Shown: positions 7,243 to 17,900 of the stretch, in pieces | Layout: every line of letters begins with the position of its first letter | Position numbering within the stretch: position 1 is the stretch's first letter | Source of the DNA: Peterkaempfera podocarpi | Lineage (GTDB): Bacteria > Actinomycetota > Actinomycetes > Streptomycetales > Streptomycetaceae | Direction: 5' to 3' | DNA length: 64,000 nucleotides | Assembly: GCF_042466665.1 (NCBI RefSeq) | Contig: NZ_CP162102.1 | Span: forward strand, 5,952,001-6,016,000 | The notes under the pieces: generated by a model | Seen by the model: only the letters and a program-made list of their open reading frames with translations | The model's database searches: none | Told to the model about the DNA's origin: nothing | Translations under genes and position numbers: made by a program

Positions 7243-10200
7243 TCAGTCGATTTGGGTGAGGGTGGGGTTGTCGCTGGTGGCTGATGCGTCGGCGGGTGGG
7301 AGGGCGGTGTTGTAGATGCGGACGTTGCTGATTTGGGCGTTGGCGTATTCGCCGTAGGCGCCTTGGTAGAGGCGGCGGCCGATCTGTACGGGGCCGGTGG
7401 CGTTCCAGGTGGTGCCGTCGTAGGTCTCGGTGGCGGAGAGGCTGCCGTTGACGTAGAGGCTGAGTTGGTCGGTGTCGGCGTCGTAGACGCCGACGAGGTG
7501 GGTCCACTGGCCGGTGGTGGCCTTCGCGCCGTACGCGGCGCTGAAGGAGGTGGAGGTGGTGTCGTCGTCTTTGCGGTTGAAGGCCCAGACCTGGCGGCCG
7601 GAGGAGTAGTAGAGCTGGAATCCGTTTGCAGCGCCGACGCTGGGGTCGTCGGACTGGGAGACGAAGGTGGAGTTGCTGGTCAGGGAGTTGAGCTTGACCC
7701 AGGCCGAGACGGTGAAGCTGCCGGTGGTGTCCACGGCGGGTCCGCTGGTGGCGGCGTAGCCGGTGGTGCCGGTCAGGTTCAACACGGTCCCGCGGGCCGT
7801 GCCGGTGGCCCATCCGGCTGCGCCGGTGAGTTTGGCGGACAGGCCTGCGGCTCGGTCGGTGGCCGTGGTGCCGGCTGCGGCGCCGTCGTTGAGGTTCCAC
7901 CAGTGTGTGGCGGTGTTGGTGACGTTGCCGAGGTTGGCGGTGGCACCGAAGGTGGCGGTGGTGCCGGTGGGGGCTGCGCCGGGGTATTCGGTGAGTCGGC
8001 CGTTGGTGTCGGTGGCGTACAGGTCGGGGTTGCCGTCCGGGTCGCCGGCCGGGCTGTTGACGTCGCCGGGTGAGGCGACTGTGGGGTAGTCGACGGAGGG
8101 CAGGACGGGTGCCAGGGCGGTGGCGGGGTTGGTGTTCCAGCCAGTGGGGGCGCTGCTGGTCCAGTTCTGGGCTGGCGTGTTGTTGCAGGTGTAGATCTCA
8201 ACCTGGGTGCCGTTGGTGGTACTGCTGTCGGGGTCGTCCAGGCACTTGCCGGACTGCGGATTGAGCAGGCTGCCGCTGGGGCCGGCGGTCCACTGCTGGG
8301 CGCCGGTGTTGTTGCAGGTGTAGAGCTGAACGAGGGTGCCGTTGGTGGTGCCGCTGTCGGTGACGTCAAGGCACTTACCGAGGACCCTCAGGGAGCCGTC
8401 GCTGAGGTACGCGAAGCGCTGGGCGCGGGAGCCGTTGCAGGTATAGATCTGGATCGGGTTGTGGTTGGTGGTGGCGGACTTGCTGTCGTCCAGGCAGAGC
8501 GTGCCGCCGGCGGTTGTGGTGAGAGCTGAGGTCAGGGGGGTGCGGACGGGGGCGTGCAGGAGCGGTGGGAGGCCGTTCGCGTCGAGGGTGAGGGGATAGG
8601 TGTAGAGGGTGCCGGAGGCCTTGTCCCGCGCCCAGAGGGTGTAGGTGCCCTTGGCGCCGCTCGCGACGGTGCCGGGGGTGATCAGGTCCAGGCCTGACCA
8701 GTCGCCGTCACCGAGCAGGGTTGGGTATACCAGGGACGGGCCACTGCTGATCTGGTAGAACCACAGTTGCTTGTTTTCGACGGTGATGAGGGCTGGGTAG
8801 CTGCCGTTGCGGGTGACGTCGCCGGGGGCGACCAATTGGGCGATGTCCCAGGGCGTTGTCGAGTTGTAGCCGGCTCCGCCACATCGGTTGGCGGGGATGA
8901 TGCCGGTACTGTCGCAGTCGGGCCTGTTCAGGACGTCGGGTGCGCGTTTGCCGAGGAAGCCGGGGTAGGTGGAGTAGGTACCGCCGCCGTCTGCGGGGTC
9001 GAGGTCGTTCTTGATGGCGTAGAGCTGGTTGGTCTTGAGGTTGTAGGCGAGCAGGTCGTCGTAGTCGCCCCCCTTCAGGTTGCCGCGGTGGGCGATGAGG
9101 TAGTCACGCCAGTCGGTGCCGTTGGCGGCATCGGGGGAGTCGGCGGCGGTGGAGACGGTGACCGGGCCGGTGATGGCTGGGGGCGTTCCGGTGAGGGGGC
9201 CGGTCTGGGCGGGTTTGGCGGTCTGCGCAGGGTCGTTGTCGCCGGGGATCAGTTCGAGGTCACCGGTGCTGGTGGTTCCGAGGAGGTCGGCGACGCCGTC
9301 GCCGCTGATGTCCCCCGGGGTGATCTTGGTGTTGGGGTCCCACGGGACGGTGAAGGTGTAGCTGGCCGGTGCCTGGGAGAGGTTGCCGGCTTTGTCGACG
9401 GCGACGACGTAGAGCGTGTGGACGCCCCATGTCGTGATGGGGATCCCGCTAGCTGTCGCGCTGGCGACGCCCCCGCTGGTCGCGGTCACGGCGACGGATG
9501 TGCCCGTAGAGGTGGTGGGCTGGCTGTCGAGTCGCCACAGGAAGTGGTCGACGCCGCTGGACAGGCAGCTGCCCAGGGTGCAGGTGTCAGCGGGGGCGCC
9601 GTCCTGCGCGGAGATCGGGAAAGTGGTGGTGTGGCCGATTCCGGCGTAGACGATCGGGTTGGGCGAGCCGCCGCCGACGCGAGGGAAGGATGGGTTGGAG
9701 CCGATGTCGGGGGTGTCGGGAGGGGTGAAATCAGTGTCGAAGTGGCAGCTGTCGGCGTTGGCTGATGTCAGATGGGCTGGGGAGTTGTCCTTGGCGTGGA
9801 CGTTCCAGCCGTAGGCATGGCCGTCTTTGAGAGTGAAACCGATGAGGACGTCGGCGTCCTGGCCGGAGGCTAGATAACCGGAACTGGGATCGCCCATGGA
9901 GGCCCCGGTGCCATCGCCGCTGTCCGTCTTGTTGTCCCAGACGTGGTATTCGGCGGATACCAGTTCGTCAGTGACATTCGCGGTGACGGTGGCGTGCAGA
10001 TGGACGTTGCTACCTGCGCTGCTGTAGGTGGTGGCGCCGATCCAGCCAGTGCCAGGGCAGGCGCCACTGGGGTTCACCGGGTTGGGGTCCATGGAGAGCT
10101 TGGTCGGTACGGCGGGGGCGACGTCGTAGGTGACGTGCAACTGGATGACAGTGGAGAAGCGAAGGTAGTCGTTGTTGCTGTCCGACTGGGCTTCGTTGCC

Positions 10201-11655
10201 ATACAGGCCCACGGTCCAGGAGTTGAAGTCGCCGTCGGCGGCCGTCTGAGCCTGAGGGGTGACGTCGAAGGTCGCGGTGTGGTTGCTGCAGCTGCTGTTC
10301 GGGTTGGACGCACTGGGGATGTGGGCGGTGACGGGCGCGTAGGTGCCGTCGAGGGTCCCCGGCCTGGTATTCCAGTCAGTGCTGTCGCTGATCGACCCCG
10401 TGGTGTGCAGGGTGATCGGCTGATTCTGCGAGCAGTCCCAGCTGCCGGCGTAGGTCGCTGCTGCGGTGAACGTGGCCTGAGAGATGTTCATGACCGGATG
10501 CATGTCGCTGATGTCGAACGCGTAGTAGGAGCGCTCGATCCCGTTGCCGCAGTCGCCCCCCCAGCGCTGATAACCGACACCCTCACCATTGGTCTGCGGG
10601 GTGTCGTACTTGGGGGTTCCGGCGCACTGCGCGTTGGAGTACACCTCCGCGAAGTGCCCTGACTTGGGTGACCACGGGTTGGTGTACGGGTCGATGAAGA
10701 CCGGGTACCTCGTGTCCGGGTCGGTGAGCACGGAGGCATCAGGGGTGAGGGTGATGGTGCTGGAGGTGGCGGTCATCGCAACCTCGTTGACCTGCGCGCC
10801 GGCGCCGGGGCCGTCCACGCTGGAAACCGTAGTGCCGCCGCCTGCCCCCACCGACTCGTCGAGGCTCTGTGCCCGCTGCATCTGCGACGCGGGGGCGGCT
10901 GTTGCCGTGCTGCTGGAGTCCCACATGATCGGACGTGGGCTGGTGTAGGCGAGGGTGCCGTCAGAGGTGCTGGCTTCCATGCCGCCGGACGGCGTGGAGG
11001 CCAGGGTCAGTCCCTGGGTCGAGGCGTCCAGGTTGAGGTCTTTGATCAGCGGGTTGGCTGCGGCCTGGGCGTCGTGGACGATCAGGACGTCGCTGAAGCC
11101 GCCCTGGTCGGTGACTGAGACGGACAGGTCCACGCCAGGGAGTACCGAGGCGTACAGGGCTGTGTCGCCGGAGACAGACGGGGCCGGGAGGGCGAAAGGC
11201 ATGGTCAGGGCCATGCTGTGGCCTGCTGGATCGGTCAGGGTGGCGAGCGGGCCGGTGCCGCCGCCGGATAGGGAGACGTCATTGGGCGTGGCCGTGGGGG
11301 AGTAGGTGCCGTCGGCTGCGTTGCGGACGAGCGTGGCATCGACCGGTGTCCAGACTCCGTCTTTCTGGACGCGGGTCGGCATCAGGTCGGTGGTCGAGGT
11401 GAAAGAGCCGTCAGGGTTGGCGACAACGCTGTACGTCTCGGTGGTCAGTGCGTCGACAGGTACGGGCTGGCCATCGGCGACCGCTTGGGCTTGTGCAGTA
11501 AGCAGCGGATCGCTGGAGGCCGGTTCGTCAGCCGCCGCGGGAATCGTAGGGGTGACAAGCAAAAGACAGGTGAGAGTAGGGAGCAGCATCAGACGATGCT
11601 TCACGCCTCTGACCTGCCAGCGAGTTTGTTGTTTGGACGGCAAAATGTCAGACAT
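7243..11655 (-). CDS. Secreted ricin-B/LamG multidomain protein, partner of RHS toxin
   Basis: 1470 residues with an N-terminal signal peptide (HRLMLLPTLTCLLLVTPTIPAAADEP). The start may instead be the GTG at about 11605 directly before this signal. The N-terminal half resembles the beta-rich DNRLRE-type region of actinobacterial wall proteins (RSYYAFDIS). Next come Ig-like strands, a VCBS/FG-GAP-type stretch (GDISGDGVADLL), a ricin-B lectin trefoil of three repeats (each with CLD and QxW-like motifs, around residues 1080-1220) and a C-terminal LamG/concanavalin-like domain (FTVSAWVKLNS). There is no cytoplasmic toxin motif. It is divergent from the RHS gene with which it shares lectin sequences, so it probably binds cell-surface glycans or helps delivery. 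The function is inferred. Confidence 0.75.
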   Translation of the reverse strand: MSDILPSKQQTRWQVRGVKHRLMLLPTLTCLLLVTPTIPAAADEPASSDPLLTAQAQAVADGQPVPVDALTTETYSVVANPDGSFTSTTDLMPTRVQKDGVWTPVDATLVRNAADGTYSPTATPNDVSLSGGGTGPLATLTDPAGHSMALTMPFALPAPSVSGDTALYASVLPGVDLSVSVTDQGGFSDVLIVHDAQAAANPLIKDLNLDASTQGLTLASTPSGGMEASTSDGTLAYTSPRPIMWDSSSTATAAPASQMQRAQSLDESVGAGGGTTVSSVDGPGAGAQVNEVAMTATSSTITLTPDASVLTDPDTRYPVFIDPYTNPWSPKSGHFAEVYSNAQCAGTPKYDTPQTNGEGVGYQRWGGDCGNGIERSYYAFDISDMHPVMNISQATFTAAATYAGSWDCSQNQPITLHTTGSISDSTDWNTRPGTLDGTYAPVTAHIPSASNPNSSCSNHTATFDVTPQAQTAADGDFNSWTVGLYGNEAQSDSNNDYLRFSTVIQLHVTYDVAPAVPTKLSMDPNPVNPSGACPGTGWIGATTYSSAGSNVHLHATVTANVTDELVSAEYHVWDNKTDSGDGTGASMGDPSSGYLASGQDADVLIGFTLKDGHAYGWNVHAKDNSPAHLTSANADSCHFDTDFTPPDTPDIGSNPSFPRVGGGSPNPIVYAGIGHTTTFPISAQDGAPADTCTLGSCLSSGVDHFLWRLDSQPTTSTGTSVAVTATSGGVASATASGIPITTWGVHTLYVVAVDKAGNLSQAPASYTFTVPWDPNTKITPGDISGDGVADLLGTTSTGDLELIPGDNDPAQTAKPAQTGPLTGTPPAITGPVTVSTAADSPDAANGTDWRDYLIAHRGNLKGGDYDDLLAYNLKTNQLYAIKNDLDPADGGGTYSTYPGFLGKRAPDVLNRPDCDSTGIIPANRCGGAGYNSTTPWDIAQLVAPGDVTRNGSYPALITVENKQLWFYQISSGPSLVYPTLLGDGDWSGLDLITPGTVASGAKGTYTLWARDKASGTLYTYPLTLDANGLPPLLHAPVRTPLTSALTTTAGGTLCLDDSKSATTNHNPIQIYTCNGSRAQRFAYLSDGSLRVLGKCLDVTDSGTTNGTLVQLYTCNNTGAQQWTAGPSGSLLNPQSGKCLDDPDSSTTNGTQVEIYTCNNTPAQNWTSSAPTGWNTNPATALAPVLPSVDYPTVASPGDVNSPAGDPDGNPDLYATDTNGRLTEYPGAAPTGTTATFGATANLGNVTNTATHWWNLNDGAAAGTTATDRAAGLSAKLTGAAGWATGTARGTVLNLTGTTGYAATSGPAVDTTGSFTVSAWVKLNSLTSNSTFVSQSDDPSVGAANGFQLYYSSGRQVWAFNRKDDDTTSTSFSAAYGAKATTGQWTHLVGVYDADTDQLSLYVNGSLSATETYDGTTWNATGPVQIGRRLYQGAYGEYANAQISNVRIYNTALPPADASATSDNPTLTQID

Positions 11656-11940
11656 CCTTCAGCTTCAGGTGCGCAGCGGGACTGTGACGTGAACCACATT
11701 CGCAGCGTTCGTAGGCAAGCCGTGCGGCGTGTGCGATGTCCGTTTTATTGGGTCGTGGCGATATTCGACCCCTCACGAAACGGACACATCCCCCACTTGA
11801 TTGGCTTACGCACTGGCCACAGCGACGGCACAGGCTATTGAGATGTACACGCGTGATCAATAGCCTCCCTGCGGATCACGCGGACGGCGCGGTCCTAGGC
11901 ACGACAGCCCGTCAGGGCTGCTGGTCGGTGGGGGTTCCGC
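11656..11940. promoter_or_regulatory. Divergent promoter region between lectin protein and RHS gene
   Basis: 285 bp separate two divergent starts. It is less GC-rich than the flanks, with AT-richer tracts around 11730-11780 (gtccgttttattgggtcgtg) that could hold promoters. No confident -35/-10 pair was fixed. Shared placement suggests joint control of the two surface proteins. Confidence 0.45.
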
Positions 11941-14900
11941 GTGAGCGGCAAACAGCATTGGTTCGCGAGCGTGCGGCACCGCGTCTGGGGACGGACACTG
12001 ACTGGGGCCGCCGCGGCCACCAGCCTGCTGGCGCTGCTAGCACCCGCTGCTGTGGCTCAGGGCGTGGGCACCGGCGCGTTTCAGACCCCGAACGTCGGAT
12101 TCTCCCTGTCCGCATTGCTCGGTGAGCCGGGGAAGTACCACTTCAAGGGAACCGTCTGGAACCCCAAGTCCCTCCCCGCTACTCCTCGCGTAGGTAGCCA
12201 CCCGCTCAAGCCCCCGGCCCCGACGCACCCCAAGGGCTATAAAGCCCTGACCCCCTACCAGGCATCTGCACCCAAGTGGCCGGCTGCGGGCACCAGCACG
12301 CTGTCCCTGACCCGGACCGTCAACACTCCCGTGCCATCGGCAACAACCCAGGCGAGCAGCGCGCCAACCGCTGCAGCTCGCACCAAGCCAGGGACGACCT
12401 CCACTTCCGCTCCTGGCGGTTCAACCGTCGCGCGCCAGCGGACCATCCCTGTGACTGTTCCGGTGAAGGCGGCGAAGCTGCCGGTATGGGTGGCACCTGC
12501 GCCCATGACAGGGCAGCGTGCGAAGGCGAGCGGCGGCGTCGGCACGGCAGCACCAGCGAAGGTGCGGGTCGAGGTCGCTTCGCACACGCGGACGCTGCAG
12601 GCCGGAGCTGACGGGATGTTGCTCGGCGTCAGTCGTGCCGATTCTGGGGCTGGCGGGCGGGTGAAGGTGGTCATCGACTACTCGTCCCTGGCCAAGGCCT
12701 ACGGCGGTGGTTTTGGTTCGCGTCTGCAGTTGGTCCAGCTGCCTGCCTGTGCGCTGACCACGCCGCAACTGGCGTCCTGTCGAACCCGGACCCCGATCGC
12801 GTACACCAACCGTGCGAGCGCGGATCAGATCACCGCCACCCTCACCTTGGGTTCCACCTCCACCAGCACGGGTCAGGTGTTGGCCCGCAGCCTGTCCGTA
12901 ACGCCTGAGGCGCAGGTCGCGAGCGCTGGGGCGGTGGTGGCGGTCACGTCCGGCAGTGCGGGTTCGCAGGGTGACTACTCGGCGACCTCCCTGAACCCTT
13001 CGGGGACGTGGCAGGCCTCCGGCACGGGTGCGTTCACCTACTCCTATCCCATCGACGTCCCCGCGGCCCTGGGGGGCAACGGCCCGTCGGTCGCGCTGTC
13101 CTACGACTCGCAGTCCGTGGACGGGGAGACCTCCGCGCGCAACTCGCAGGCGTCCTGGATCGGGGACGGCTGGAGCTACCAGCCCGGCTTCGTGGAGCGC
13201 GGCTATCGACCCTGCGGGTCCCTGCTCGACTCCAGCGGCGACAAGATCCTCAAGAACTCCGGCGACCTGTGCTGGGGCGGCGACAACGCCACGCTCTCCT
13301 TCGGCTCCCACTCCGGGGTGCTTGTCCCCGACGGCGTCGACGCCAACGTGCCGGGCGAGGTCAAGCAGTGGAGGCTCCAGGGGGATGACGGCACCCTGGT
13401 CCAGGAGCTGTCCGGTGCAGCCAACAACCTGCAGGACGGCATCTACTACCGCGTTCTGACGACGGACGGCACCGCGGCGTACTTCGGCGCCGACCACGCC
13501 CCGACCCGTCCAGGCACTTTGGGAACCGCGCCGTCGGGTACACCCGACGACGCCACCACCGATGCCGCCTGGGGCGTGCCCGTCCTCCACCCGCAGGCCG
13601 GCGACCCGTGCCACGATGCGGCCAAGGGCCTGGCCTCTCGGTGCAAGGACCCTGAGGGCTGGCGCTGGAACCTCGACTTCGTCGTCTCACCCACCGGCTT
13701 CGTCCAGCGCTACGACTACACCACCGAGACCAACTACTACGACCTCGGCGGGGGCCAGGCCGCCACCGGAGACGACGGCACGCTGACCGGTTACACCCGC
13801 GGCGGCACCCTGTCCTCGATCTCCTACGGCTACACCCTCGACGATGAGAAGGCCGGACACACCCCCGCCGCCCAGGTGGCCTTCGCCTCCAAGCAGCGCT
13901 GCCAGACCACCTCGTCCTTCACCGACTGCTCGGCGGGGAACCTCACCGACACCACGGCCCCCCACTGGCCGGATGTGCCCTGGGACCTGCACTGCGACTC
14001 CACTGACAGCACCCACCTGCCCAGCGGATCCACCACGGTACCGACGGACGTCTGCATCACAGCAGGGCCGACCTTCTGGTCCACGACCCGCCTGGACACC
14101 ATCACCACCCAGGTCCATGTCAAGGACGCCTCCACCGACAAGCTGATCCCCGTCGACAGCTACCAGCTCGGACAGGTCTACTCCGACGCCGGCGGCAGCG
14201 TGGACCCGGTCACCGGCACCACCGTCGACCCGGTGGACGCAGGCTCCCTGCAGTCGGTCATGTGGCTGCAATCCGTCCAGCACACCGGCAAGGGCACCTA
14301 CAAGAACGGCAACAGCGACCTCACCCTGAACCAGGTCACCTTCAGCGGCACCGAGATCGACAACCGCGTCAACGACCTCTCCCCATCCGCCCCGCCGCTC
14401 TACCGCCCCCGAATCTCCTCCATCCAGACCGAGACGGGCGAGTCGATCGCCGTCGACTACAACCTGAACCCGTGCGCCGGTAAGACCCTGTCCATCGACG
14501 CGGCGGACAGCAACACCGCCTCCTGCTACCCGGTGTACTGGACCGTGCCCGGAGCGTCCAAGCCGATCGCAGACTGGTTCAACAAGACCACCGTCCACAC
14601 CGTCACTGCCAAAGACTCCACGATCGCCGCCCAGTACAACCCCAACGCCAAGGCGAACCCGGCCGGATCGGAGACCCAGCTCTCCACCTACAGCTACTCC
14701 GGGGCCGCCTGGCACCGCGACGACTCCGCCCTCACCGACGACCAGTACCGCACCTGGAACCAGTTCCGCGGCTTCCGCACCGTCACCGTCCAAACCGGCA
14801 TAGCCCCCGAGCCCGTCACCCAGCAGACCACCACCTACCTGCAGGGCATGGACGGCGACTACAAGGCCGACGGCACCCGCCGCTCCGTCACCGTGGACGC

Positions 14901-17900
14901 CAAGGTCGGCGGCGCGACCGTGCAGACGGTCACCGATGCCGACCAGCTCGCCGGGACCGCCCTGGAGAGCGACTCCTACACCGCAGCCGGCGGCAGCATC
15001 AACGCCGAAACCGTCAACGGCCCCTTCACCTTCACCACCACCGCCAGCGCCAACCAGTCCCCGTGGACCGACTGGACCCAGGACGACAACCCCGGCGAGA
15101 CCAAACCCGACCTGTCCACCCTGCCCGACCTCACCGCCCGCCGCCTGAAGACCACCAGCGCACGCGGCTACACCCTGCTGACGGATGGCACCTGGCGGCA
15201 GACCCGCACCGACACCACCTACGACGACCAAGGACGCGTAGCCTCGGTCGACGCACACGGAGACGTCTCGGTACCGAGCCAGGAGAAGTGCGCCACCACC
15301 AGCTACGCGGCGCCGTCGGCTCTGAATGCGATGATGCTCTCCTACCCGGATCAAATCACCGCCGTCTCCGGGCCGTGCGGCACCGCCGCCAGCGCCACAA
15401 CACTGCTGTCGGACAAGCAGATCTACTACGACAGCGACGGCACCCTCACCAATTTGGGCACCTTCGGGCAGCTCGACCAGGGCAGTCCCATTCTCCGGCC
15501 GCCGGACGGGTCAGCGCCACTCGCATCGCCACCAGTTTCAGCGGCAGCACCGAGAACTGGCAGACCACCGCCGCCATGTCCTACGACGGCGCCGGCCGGG
15601 TCACCGACTCCTACAACGCCACCGGCCAGCACACCCACAGTGACTTCACCCCGGGCTGGGGCGGGTCGGGCGGCAACACCAACCCCACCAGTTCCACCTC
15701 CACCAACCCCAAGGGCTGGCTGGTCACCTCCACCCTCGATCCGCTACGTGGGCTGCCGACCGAGAACATCGACACCAACGGCCGCAAGACCGACATCACC
15801 TACGACGCACTGGGACGCCGCACCGCCGTGTGGCTGCCCGGCCGCGACAAGGGTGCCGGTCAGAGCGCGGACATGAAGTTCACCTACTCGATCAACCCCG
15901 GCGCGGTCCCCCCGTCCGGCGGCACGACCACCCAGCCCGGCGCACCGAGCGCCGTCACCACGCAGACACTCCGTGACGACGGCACCTACTCCACCGCCGT
16001 CAGCATCTACGACGGGATGCTCCAGCCGCGGCAGTCCCAGTCCGACACACAGGGCGACGTGACCACCGGCCGGATCATCACCGACACCTTCTACGACTCC
16101 CACGGCTGGCCGACTGCCTCCTACGCCCCTCACGTGGATCCGGACAACGGCCCGTCGGCCACGCTGTATGCGGCCAACGAGAACGAAATCCCCTCCGAGA
16201 CCACCACCGCCTACGACGGCCAGGGCCGCGCGATCACCAGCACCCTGTGGAAGCAAGCCATCGAGCAGTGGCACACCACCACCACGTACAAGGGCGCCGA
16301 CGAGACCGACACCACCGCACCGGCCGGCGGCCCCTCCACCGCAACCTTCACCAACGCGCTCGGCCAGACCACCAGCACCGTGGTGAAGAACACCGCTGCC
16401 ACCGTCACCCTGCGCGGCGGCAGCGTCATCCCCTCGGGCACCTCGCTGACCTCCGACAGCGTCCGCCTGACCATGCAGGCCGACGGCAACCTGGTCCTCA
16501 CCGCACTGGCCACCGGCAAGAGCATCTGGTCCAGCGGCACCAGCGGAAACCCCGGAGCCTGGGCCCAGTTCGGCACAGACGGCAACCTGACCGTCGCCAC
16601 CACCGCGGGCGTCGTGAAGTGGACCACTGGGCTGACCGCCACCACCGGCGCCACCTTCCAGATCCGCAACGACTCCACCGCAGCCGTCGTCGCCAGCGAC
16701 AACACCACCCTGCTGTGGCACCAGGGCACCGCCGGAGCCGTCCCGGCCGCCAACTCCACCACCCGCTACACCTACACGCCGGCCGGACAGGTCGACACCA
16801 TCAAGGACAGTGCCGGGAACACCTGGTCCTACACCTACAACCTGCTCGGCCAGAAGACCTCCCAGACCGACCCGGACACCGGCACCACCACCTTCGACAA
16901 GTACGACACGCTGGGCAACCTGCTGCAGACCACCGACCCGCGCGGCCAGGTGCTGTCCTACACCTACGACTGGGACAACCGCGTCACCGCCGAATACGCC
17001 GCGGCGTGGTCGGCCACCCCCGACCCAACCAAGGAACTCTCCTCCCGGGTCTACGACACCCTCGCCAACGGCTACCCCACCTCCTCCACCCGCTACGTCG
17101 GCGGAGCCTCCGGCAAGGCGTACACCCAGGCCGTCACCGGCTACAACACCGCCTACCAGCCGCTGGGCACCACGCTCACCATCCCAGCCGCAGACGGATT
17201 CGCCGCAGCCGGCCAGACGACCGCACCCGCCAGCGGCACCGTCACCTACACCACCAACGCCACCTACACCCCCACCATCGGGTTGCTGGCCACCAACGTC
17301 TACCAAGCCGACGGAAACCTCCCGGCCGAGTCCGTCGGCTACGGCTACACCCAGAACGGGAACCTGGACGGCTTCGGCGGCGCGATCAGCCTCTCCAACC
17401 TCCCCGTCTACCTCGACATCACCGTCCATGACGAGTTCGGGCGGATCGAGCAGGCCAACTACGGCCCCACCAGCAAGGAACTGGCCGTCTTCGCCCAGTA
17501 CGACCCCACGACCGGCCGCACCATCCAGACCAGCAGCATGCTGCAGCCGGCCAAAACCGCCGTGGACGTCGTCAACTACCGCTACAACCAGGCCGGCGAG
17601 ATCACCGCGATCGACGACCTGCAGAACAACACCACCCACGACACCCAGTGCTTCACCTACGACTCCCTCCAGCGCCTGACCGCCGCCTGGACGGACACCG
17701 CAGGAATCAACAGCCCCGCCAGCGCCCCTGTCGGAGCCGTCGGCGGCTGCACAACCTCCGCCGTCAAAACAACCACCACGGCGCCGATCACGACCACCAC
17801 CGTCGGCGGCCCCGCCCCCTACTGGCAGACCTACACCTACGACCTGCTCGGCGACCGCACCGGCATGGTCAACCACGACACAAGCGGCAACGCACTGAGC

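Noticed and set aside
13687..15354. 555-codon minus-strand frame
   Set aside because: Same cause: antisense of the RHS N-terminal half, composition dominated by Gly and Val.
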